Shown: piece by piece, positions 1 to 5,422 of the stretch
Layout of the letters: every line of letters begins with the position of its first letter
Numbering within the stretch: position 1 is the stretch's first letter
DNA from: Bacillota bacterium
Lineage (GTDB): Bacteria; Bacillota; Bacilli; Lactobacillales; Aerococcaceae
Direction of reading: 5' to 3'
Assembly: GCA_023442905.1 (NCBI GenBank)
Contig: JAEZWY010000015.1
Coordinates: 1 to 10,355 of the forward strand
Length of the DNA: 10,355 nucleotides
The notes under the pieces: model-generated
Told to the model about the DNA's origin: nothing
Seen by the model: the letters and a program-made list of their open reading frames with translations, nothing else
The model's database searches: none
Made by a program: the position numbers and the translations under genes

Positions 1-957
1 GGTTAAAAGTGCCTCTTTTAAGGATAAAATCCCGTCCATATTATGAGACCCGTCGATGATGATTGTAGGCTCAGACGCTACCATTTCAAAGCGGGCTGGC
101 CAAGTAACAGTCGCAAGTCCTTTTTCAATGGCCTGGTCAGAAATGGCAATCCTTTGTGCTTTCAAGACTTGGATAATTTCAATGGCTAGGGCTGCATTAT
201 TGACCTGATAAGGTGCCTGTAAATTGAGTTTATACTTGTGGCCTTTATAATTGAAAGTTTGCAATCCCTGGCTATCATAACCTACTTGTACAATATCTGC
301 TGGTTTGACCTCATGTATAGGCACTTGAAGGCGGTCAGCTTGTTGAGTGATGGCTCTTTTCGCCTCATCAACTTGCGGATATAATACCAAGGGCACGCCT
401 GATTTCAAGATGCCAGCCTTCTCACCTGCGATTTCTGCTAGTGTGTCGCCGAGGATTTTCTGATGGTCCAGGGCAATTTTCGTGATGGCCGTGACCAGTG
501 GTTGGTTGATGATATTAGTAGCGTCCAATCTACCACCTAAGCCAACTTCTAAGACGACAAAGTCTACTTGTTCAGCTTCGAAGACCAACCAAGCGAGTCC
601 AGTAAATACTTCAAATTCGGTATAGTATTCACCTGGTTCTAAGGCTTGGGTCATCCGGTCAACTTGAGCCATTAATTGGTCATCTGTCACCTGTTCTCCG
701 TTAATTTGAATCCGTTCGTTAAAGTCTACCAATGATGGAGAGGTAAATAAGCCGACTTTATAGCCTGCCTGCTGTAGGATTGTACTAAGCATTTTAGCTG
801 TAGATCCCTTACCATTAGTCCCAGCAATATGAATAGTTGGTAGTTGATTTTCCGGATGGTTAAAATGAGCCATTAATTGTTTCATTGACGCTAATCCTAA
901 CACCATTTCGCCTGCGGGTGCTAGGGGCAACTTTGCTTGAAGTGATTCGTATCGCAA
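1..957 (-). CDS. folC: Folylpolyglutamate synthase / dihydrofolate synthase FolC (3' end beyond the left edge)
   Basis: This is an ATP-dependent cytoplasmic ligase that adds glutamate to folates and, in bifunctional members, makes dihydrofolate from dihydropteroate. The reading frame is open for 319 codons and runs off the left edge, so roughly the last 100 residues of a usual ~430-residue protein are missing. Visible signatures are the P-loop GTNGKGS (46-52), TSPSLVDFNERI (about 73-84), LEVGLGGRLDATN (136-148), ALDHQKILG (162-170), the lysine K180 in EKAGI (carbamylated in known family structures), WPARFE (286-291) and DGSHNMDGI near 302-310, where the family usually has DGAHNPDG. The start is read as TTG at 957: an in-frame TGA lies a few codons upstream, and AGAGG sits 8 nt ahead. 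The N-terminus is therefore short, lacking the usual first helix with its Tyr-x-x-Ala-Leu pattern. There is no valS in front, which is the common partner; the upstream neighbour is divergent. Confidence 0.96.
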   Translation of the reverse strand, partial: MRYESLQAKLPLAPAGEMVLGLASMKQLMAHFNHPENQLPTIHIAGTNGKGSTAKMLSTILQQAGYKVGLFTSPSLVDFNERIQINGEQVTDDQLMAQVDRMTQALEPGEYYTEFEVFTGLAWLVFEAEQVDFVVLEVGLGGRLDATNIINQPLVTAITKIALDHQKILGDTLAEIAGEKAGILKSGVPLVLYPQVDEAKRAITQQADRLQVPIHEVKPADIVQVGYDSQGLQTFNYKGHKYKLNLQAPYQVNNAALAIEIIQVLKAQRIAISDQAIEKGLATVTWPARFEMVASEPTIIIDGSHNMDGILSLKEALLT

Positions 958-965
958 TGATGAAG

Positions 966-970
966 CCTCT
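966..970 (-). promoter_or_regulatory. Ribosome binding site deciding the folC TTG start
   Basis: AGAGG reads on the minus strand 8 nt before the TTG at 957-955. The only nearby ATG on this strand (973-971) is in another frame, and an in-frame TGA closes the folC frame just upstream. TTG is therefore the first plausible initiator. Confidence 0.65.
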
Positions 971-1013
971 TTTCATGTTGATTTAAACGGATAATTTGAT
1001 ACCAGTCCAATTA

Positions 1014-1042
1014 AGTATAGCTAACTTTTATTTGTTAGTCAT
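1014..1042 (-). promoter_or_regulatory. Candidate folC promoter
   Basis: On the minus strand, ATGACT (1042-1037, 4 of 6 to the -35 consensus) is separated by 17 nt from TATACT (1019-1014, 5 of 6 to the -10 consensus). This would start transcription about 50 nt before the folC TTG codon. A short inverted repeat occupies the spacer. It is a motif match only. Confidence 0.45.
1021..1038. repeat. Short inverted repeat CTAAC-N8-GTTAG
   Basis: Two perfect 5-base arms (1021-1025 and 1034-1038) flank an 8-base AT-rich centre. The repeat lies almost exactly between the candidate -35 and -10 of folC, a position where a repressor dimer could bind. The arms are short enough for chance in AT-rich DNA. 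Confidence 0.35.
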
Positions 1043-1112
1043 CAATGGATACCTAATTTTCAATAGTTCGTGTTCCAGGATAGTTATTTTAATGTTTGCT
1101 AACCGCTATTGC

Positions 1113-1141
1113 TTGAGAAATCAAATTACTTATATTACAAT
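1113..1141 (+). promoter_or_regulatory. Promoter of the glutathione transferase-type gene
   Basis: TTGAGA (1113-1118) and TACAAT (1136-1141) are 17 nt apart, each with five of six consensus bases for a sigma-A-type promoter. Transcription would start near 1148, leaving a leader of about 45 nt before the ATG at 1194. No riboswitch-like structure is evident in that leader. Confidence 0.75.
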
Positions 1142-1193
1142 GTGTATATATTAGTTTGAAATCGAATTATTATTTCTAAAAGGAGATGAAAGA

Positions 1194-2150
1194 ATGGGAT
1201 TATTAGTAGACGGGGTCTGGAAGGACCAATGGTATGATACCAAATCAACAGGTGGACGTTTCGTCCGGAAAGATTCTCAATTCAGAAATTGGGTGACTAA
1301 AGACGGCTCACCTGGACCATCAGGTGAAGGTGGCTTTAAAGCAGAAGCAGGACGCTATCACTTGTATGTATCTTTAGCTTGTCCTTGGGCTAGTCGTACT
1401 TTAATGATGCGCAAATTAAAGGGTTTAGAAGACATGATTTCCATTTCGATTGTCAATCCAATTATGTTGGAAAATGGCTGGACTTTTGCGCCAGATCAAG
1501 GGGTTATTGCTGATCCTATCTTAAATGCTGACTTCCTGTACCAAGTTTATACGCACGCTGACCCCAACTATACGGGTCGTGTAACTGTACCAGTTTTATA
1601 CGATAAGCAAAATGATACGATTGTGAATAACGAATCGTCTGAAATTATGCTGATGTTAAATACTGCTTTTGATGATATTGGTGCTATTGAAGGTGATTAC
1701 TATCCTGAAGCACTGCGTGACCAAATCAAAGAAATGGATGATTACATCTATCCAAATATTAATAACGGTGTCTATAAAGCAGGTTTCGCAACAGATCAAG
1801 CTGTTTATGAAGAAGAAGTTGGTCATGTATTTGACGCCCTAGAAAAAATAGATGGTATCTTAGTCAACAATAAATTCTTATTGGGTGATCAATTAACCAC
1901 TTCCGATATCCGCTTGTTCCCAACACTAATCCGCTTTGAGCATGTTTACTATGGTCATTTTAAATGCAATATTAAACATTTAACTGACTTTGAAAATGTT
2001 TGGCGTTATACGCGTGAAATTTACAATATGCCAGGTATATCTGACACAGTTGATTTTTACCATATCCAACACCACTACTACGGTAGTCATCCAACCATCA
2101 ATCCGAATGGTATTATTCCAGCTGGACCTGCAATCAGTCTAGATATTTAA
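1194..2150 (+). CDS. Glutathionyl-hydroquinone reductase family protein (Xi-class glutathione transferase)
   Basis: The 318-residue protein has the layout of the YqjG/ECM4 family (COG0435), cytoplasmic enzymes that remove glutathione from glutathionyl-hydroquinones using a catalytic cysteine. Visible are the active-site motif CPWA with C63, the NGWTF segment (about 94-98), the thioredoxin-fold cis-proline segment VTVPVLYD (130-137), the glutathione gamma-glutamyl-binding NNESSEI (145-151), the family hallmark NNGVYKAGFA (190-199), and tyrosines at Y194, Y252/Y253 and Y295/Y296 that match the conserved active-site tyrosines of the family. The C-terminal all-alpha domain starts near 165. Length is normal. 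The ATG has AAGGAG 8 nt upstream, and a strong promoter lies in front. It is monocistronic, ended by the hairpin at 2179-2217. The exact substrate is inferred from the family. Activity needs glutathione, whose biosynthesis genes are not in this window. Confidence 0.93.
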   Translation: MGLLVDGVWKDQWYDTKSTGGRFVRKDSQFRNWVTKDGSPGPSGEGGFKAEAGRYHLYVSLACPWASRTLMMRKLKGLEDMISISIVNPIMLENGWTFAPDQGVIADPILNADFLYQVYTHADPNYTGRVTVPVLYDKQNDTIVNNESSEIMLMLNTAFDDIGAIEGDYYPEALRDQIKEMDDYIYPNINNGVYKAGFATDQAVYEEEVGHVFDALEKIDGILVNNKFLLGDQLTTSDIRLFPTLIRFEHVYYGHFKCNIKHLTDFENVWRYTREIYNMPGISDTVDFYHIQHHYYGSHPTINPNGIIPAGPAISLDI

Positions 2151-2178
2151 CCAGTTGAAATGTAAATAAAATCAATAA

Positions 2179-2217
2179 AAAAACTGGTGTTTACTTATAT
2201 AAAGTACACCAGTTTTT
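2179..2217. terminator. Bidirectional terminator between the GST-type gene and the MFS gene
   Basis: Twelve-base perfect arms (2179-2190 and 2206-2217) carry the core ACTGGTGT/ACACCAGT flanked by A and T runs on both sides. An inner ACTT/AAGT stem (2193-2196 with 2202-2205) extends the hairpin after a two-base bulge. The T run is longer in the minus direction. It separates two convergent genes, 29 nt after the plus-strand stop and 20 nt after the minus-strand stop. Confidence 0.92.
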
Positions 2218-2236
2218 ACTTTTATGATAAGAGTAA

Positions 2237-3517
2237 TTATCCTTTCACACCGTCTTCTTTAACACCTAATAATAGGATGCCCCCAATAATAAAAAGGATG
2301 ATTAAACCAAATACCCCATTTAAAGAGTTTCCTGTCATTTGAGTGATGACACCCAGTAAGGTTGTCCCAATAATAGAAGAAAATTTTCCAAAGACATTGT
2401 ATATACCAAAGAATTCATTCGTCTTTTCTTTAGGTACTAATTTGCCAAACATTGACCGGGATAGGGCTTGTAAACCACCTTGTGCTGTCCCTACCATACA
2501 AGCCAGGATAAAGAAATCAGTCGCTGTTTTCATACTCAAAGCATAGATACAGATAACAATGTACGTGAAAATGCCTAAATAGATCAGTTTCTTATCTCCA
2601 AAGCGTTTAGCCAATTGACCATATAAGACCGTAAATGGAAAGGCTACAATTTGTACAATTAACAACACAACCACTAAGACAGTTGCTTCAATTCCCAAGT
2701 CTGTTGCTACAGCAGTCGCCATTGAGATAATGGTCCCCACTCCATCAATATATAAGAAGTAGGCCAACAAGAAGATAAATAATTGCCGGTATTGAGCGAT
2801 ATCTTTAATCGTGTTTTTAACGCGTGTAAAGGAATCACGAATGGGATGTGAACTTGGATTGATCCACGATTTCTGCTTTACATTTTGCCAGTAAGGGATA
2901 GTAAAAACAAACCACCAAACTGCCGTTAAGACAAAAGCGGCCCTAGTCAGCCAATCCAAACTGAAGGGCATGGCATCAATATTCAACATAAAAGCTAAAT
3001 AAAATAAAAATGGGACACACGAACCAATATATCCCATACCATAACCCATTGAAGACACTCGTGACATCCGGTTTTTATCCGTAACATCTAGTAATGAAGC
3101 ATCATAAAAAATATTAGATGCTGAAAAACCAATATTAGATAAAACATATAGTATCAACAATATTAACCAGGCCAATGACCAAGTAGCAGATGACGTAAAG
3201 GCCATAAATAGGACTGACCCAATACCTAATAAAGTGCCTAGTGTAAATAAGGGCTTTCTAAAGCCTCTATATTCCGCAATTGAGCCTAGAATTGGTGCCA
3301 ATAGTCCAACAAAGGCTGTACCAATTGAATTGGCGTAAGAGAGATAAGCAGTCGAATCAGCATCTGAAAGCCCTGCCCCTCCAGCAATCGCCTTATAAAA
3401 CAAAGGAAATAATGTGGCTGTGATAACTAAGGAATATGCTGAATTGCCTGTATCTTGTAGCACCCATGACCATTCTTCTTTCGTATAGCCAAAAAACTTT
3501 TTACCCAAGTCTGCCAT
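2237..3517 (-). CDS. UMF1/Atg22-like major facilitator transporter
   Basis: This 426-residue integral membrane protein of the major facilitator superfamily belongs to the UMF1/vacuole effluxer Atg22-like branch (PF11700). About twelve hydrophobic segments are visible in two halves, with a charged cytoplasmic loop around 210-245. Family signatures are LQDTGNSAYS near the N-terminus (20-29), an MFS loop-2 motif variant GSIAEYRGFRK (78-88), NIFYDASLLDV (135-145), FLLAYFLYIDGVGTI (249-263), and the long conserved stretch from GTAQGG (343) through NVFGKFSSIIGT (374-385). Yeast Atg22 exports amino acids from the vacuole; bacterial members have no settled substrate, so none is assigned. The ATG at 3517 is backed by GGAGG 6 nt upstream. 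It is the last gene of a four-gene unit, 17 nt after the DUF1801 stop, and its ribosome site lies in that gap. Confidence 0.92.
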   Translation of the reverse strand: MADLGKKFFGYTKEEWSWVLQDTGNSAYSLVITATLFPLFYKAIAGGAGLSDADSTAYLSYANSIGTAFVGLLAPILGSIAEYRGFRKPLFTLGTLLGIGSVLFMAFTSSATWSLAWLILLILYVLSNIGFSASNIFYDASLLDVTDKNRMSRVSSMGYGMGYIGSCVPFLFYLAFMLNIDAMPFSLDWLTRAAFVLTAVWWFVFTIPYWQNVKQKSWINPSSHPIRDSFTRVKNTIKDIAQYRQLFIFLLAYFLYIDGVGTIISMATAVATDLGIEATVLVVVLLIVQIVAFPFTVLYGQLAKRFGDKKLIYLGIFTYIVICIYALSMKTATDFFILACMVGTAQGGLQALSRSMFGKLVPKEKTNEFFGIYNVFGKFSSIIGTTLLGVITQMTGNSLNGVFGLIILFIIGGILLLGVKEDGVKG

Positions 3518-3534
3518 GACTAGCCTCCAAATTT

Positions 3535-3879
3535 TTATTGTTGTTGATGATAGTTATAAACCGCTAATGCCACAATCAGGTCATAGGGTATCTCTTGATC
3601 ATAAGGAAATTGTAAAGTCCCTTTTGCCGTTCTGTAAGCTGCTACTCGGCCTCCAAAATAATCAATCGTTTGTGGAAATGGATAAATTCCTAAATGCGCC
3701 TTGTTCGCACCGTAGTGTATCACAACTTTCTTAGCAAATAAGGTAGGCATACTATAAGAAATTTTTTCCTGACAATCAGGTAAGGCTTGTGCTAACTCGC
3801 TTCTTAGCGTTCTTAAAATAACTTGTACATGACTCGCTTGTGTTGCGATATAGTCATCAATTGCTACATTTTTATCCAT
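3535..3879 (-). CDS. DUF1801 / YdhG-like small protein
   Basis: A 114-residue soluble protein of the DUF1801 family (PF08818, COG5646), which shares a fold with the YjbR/CyaY (frataxin-like) group. Features that identify it are the N-terminal helix DDYIATQ (8-14), EKISYSMPTL (38-47), HLGIYPFPQ (62-70), KGTLQFPYDQEIPYDLI (86-102) and a C-terminal helix. Some DUF1801 proteins have been discussed as iron-binding or iron-delivery proteins (the Bacillus Fra protein is one), but I see no residue pattern that settles metal binding here. The start is ATG at 3879, with GAGG 8 nt upstream lying inside the last codons of the preceding gene. Only 3 nt separate the two genes, so translation is probably coupled. 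It is third in the four-gene unit. Confidence 0.85.
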   Translation of the reverse strand: MDKNVAIDDYIATQASHVQVILRTLRSELAQALPDCQEKISYSMPTLFAKKVVIHYGANKAHLGIYPFPQTIDYFGGRVAAYRTAKGTLQFPYDQEIPYDLIVALAVYNYHQQQ

Positions 3880-3882
3880 ACC

Positions 3883-4470
3883 TTAATCCTCTTTAATATA
3901 CTTGGCCATCAGCTTCTTAAAGTCCGGTAACACATCAGTTTCAAACCAAGGGTTCTTTTTCATCCACCGTTGATTTAAGGGCGATGGGTGCACTAGAGGA
4001 AAGTAATCGGGTAAATAATCTTGGTAGTGTCTAACCGTTTCTGTTAAGTTTTTTTGCCGTTCTTTTCCTAAATAATGTTTCTGTGAATAATTACCGATTA
4101 AAATAATTGTTTCTAGGTCTGGCATTTCTTTCAAAATTTGGGGATGAAATTTTTCCGCAAATTCTTTTCTAGGCGGTTTATCTCCTGTTTTGGCTTTACC
4201 TGGATAATAGAAATCCATTGGTAATTGGGCAATGAGGTCAGTCTCATAGAAGGTCTCTCTTGAAACGCCCATCCAATCCCTTAAACGGTCTCCAGACTTA
4301 TCATTCCAGAAGATTTGTGTTTCCTCAACCTTCTTACCCGGTGCTTGTCCAATAATGGCCACTCGGGCATTTTTTGAAGCATAGAAAACGGGGTCAATCC
4401 CTCGGTCTGTATAATCTTTATTATAAGGATCATCAATAATTTCTTGTTTAATATCATCAAAAATTGTCAT
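3883..4470 (-). CDS. Uracil-DNA glycosylase superfamily protein, cysteine-free
   Basis: A 195-residue protein of the uracil-DNA glycosylase superfamily (PF03167, COG1573). Members cleave the N-glycosidic bond of uracil or related lesions in DNA to start base-excision repair. The catalytic-loop motif VAIIGQAPG (37-45), the SGDRLRDWMG helix (59-68), the core strand ILIGNYSQ (123-130) and motif B HPSPLNQRW (161-169) are all present. There is no cysteine in the whole protein, so it cannot carry the 4Fe-4S cluster of family 4 and 5 enzymes despite the similar motif A. The start is chosen at 4470, where GGAGG (4481-4477) lies 6 nt ahead; the ATG directly before it (4473) is only 3 nt from GGAGG, and a longer reading back to 4527 would overlap the preceding gene without a site. 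The gap to that gene is 10 nt, with the ribosome site overlapping its stop codon. Substrate specificity is unknown. Confidence 0.9.
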   Translation of the reverse strand: MTIFDDIKQEIIDDPYNKDYTDRGIDPVFYASKNARVAIIGQAPGKKVEETQIFWNDKSGDRLRDWMGVSRETFYETDLIAQLPMDFYYPGKAKTGDKPPRKEFAEKFHPQILKEMPDLETIILIGNYSQKHYLGKERQKNLTETVRHYQDYLPDYFPLVHPSPLNQRWMKKNPWFETDVLPDFKKLMAKYIKED

Positions 4471-4480
4471 CATTATCCTC

Positions 4481-5299
4481 CTATCCAATAAATGATTGCC
4501 ATTTAGTGAAAATTGTCCGCAAGTCATCGGGTAAATAAGTTAGTGTTTTGATCACAAGATCATCCGGTATATCCTGATAATAAGCTGAGGCTATAGCCCC
4601 TGTCATATTGGCAATCGTATCTGAATCTCCGCCTACTGATACCGCATTGCGGATTGCATCTTCAAAATTGTTACTTTCCAAAAAGGCTTGAAAAGCTACC
4701 GGGATAGACCCGGCACAAGAAACATCAAATTTGTAAGTTGGTCTTATCTCATCCAAGCTAAAATCAAGTGGATAAAAATCAGCCATTTTGCTAACAATTA
4801 TGGGCTTATCTTCTACTGATTTAGCAGCCACAACTGTCTCCGCCATAGCCCGTGCACCAGTCATACCTTCTTTGGCGTTATGGGAAACTGACGTAATCAA
4901 ACCCACCAAATGGTCGCGGTCCTGCTTTGATAAATCTAAATCAGCTACTGGTGAAATACGCATGGCCGCCCCGTTTCCGTATGAGCCGTAGGGTTCTGGA
5001 TTATCTGAACGTAACCACTTAGAAAAGTTTAAGCCATAGCCAGCCAATGGATAAGCTCTACCTAATTTTTGCATAGACCTTATCATCAGCACTTGAATCG
5101 CCGTATCATCTTGACCTAGCTGTAACTTTTGACTGATCACGTCCATCATCGCATCCGCAACCGCCAAGGTCATCACTGTATCATCAGTGAACCGATTCTT
5201 TTCAGTAAATAGTTCAAATGCTTTGTCCTTATGATTGTGCCGTTCAAACCGTGACCCCACTACATCCCCAATAATCGCGCCAATTACTGCAGTCGTCAT
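4481..5299 (-). CDS. ADP-ribosylglycohydrolase family protein (DraG/ARH-like)
   Basis: A 272-residue protein of the ADP-ribosylglycohydrolase family (PF03747, COG1397). These enzymes use two Mg/Mn ions to remove ADP-ribose from modified proteins or other targets, or act on ADP-ribose conjugates. Metal-binding and active-site motifs are complete: GAIIGDVVGSRFE (7-19), FTDDTVMT (37-44), GNGAAMRISP (108-117), SHN (139-141) and GGDSDTIANMTGA (223-235). The start at 5299 has GGAGG 7 nt upstream. An earlier in-frame ATG at 5329 is unlikely because transcription from the promoter at 5333-5341 would begin at or after it. It is the first gene of the four-gene unit. No cognate ADP-ribosyltransferase is visible in the window, so the target is unknown. 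Confidence 0.93.
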   Translation of the reverse strand: MTTAVIGAIIGDVVGSRFERHNHKDKAFELFTEKNRFTDDTVMTLAVADAMMDVISQKLQLGQDDTAIQVLMIRSMQKLGRAYPLAGYGLNFSKWLRSDNPEPYGSYGNGAAMRISPVADLDLSKQDRDHLVGLITSVSHNAKEGMTGARAMAETVVAAKSVEDKPIIVSKMADFYPLDFSLDEIRPTYKFDVSCAGSIPVAFQAFLESNNFEDAIRNAVSVGGDSDTIANMTGAIASAYYQDIPDDLVIKTLTYLPDDLRTIFTKWQSFIG

Positions 5300-5332
5300 T
5301 TTCCCACCTCCACAAATTTCATTATTCAATCA

Positions 5333-5341
5333 ATTATACCA
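5333..5341 (-). promoter_or_regulatory. Extended -10 promoter of the four-gene unit
   Basis: A perfect TATAAT (5338-5333) is preceded by TG at the extended -10 position (5341-5340). No good -35 box lies at 16-18 nt, which is compatible with an extended -10 promoter. Transcription would start near 5327, about 28 nt before the ADP-ribosylglycohydrolase ATG. It sits just downstream of the pepF terminator, so the unit is separate from pepF. Confidence 0.75.
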
Positions 5342-5363
5342 TGCACAACTTCAATGGTTTGTA

Positions 5364-5400
5364 AAAAGCAGGTAAAGGAAATATACTCTCACCTGCTTTT
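5364..5400 (-). terminator. Terminator of pepF
   Basis: Ten-base perfect arms AAAAGCAGGT (5364-5373) and ACCTGCTTTT (5391-5400) flank a 17-base loop and are followed in the minus direction by a run of T. It lies 22 nt after the pepF stop and before the promoter of the next minus-strand unit. In the plus direction only four T follow, so it is mainly a minus-strand terminator. Confidence 0.85.
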
Positions 5401-5422
5401 AGAATGACCTTATATGAATTGT

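Noticed and set aside
2343..2546. Plus-strand 67-codon frame inside the MFS transporter gene
   Set aside because: It is antisense to a gene with clear family motifs, has no ribosome site and shows no protein-like pattern.
3516..3734. Plus-strand 72-codon frame opposite the DUF1801 gene
   Set aside because: It lies opposite a recognised gene with a coupled ribosome site and has no domain of its own.
4788..4991. Plus-strand 67-codon frame inside the ADP-ribosylglycohydrolase gene
   Set aside because: It is a shadow of a strongly conserved coding region, with no ribosome site.
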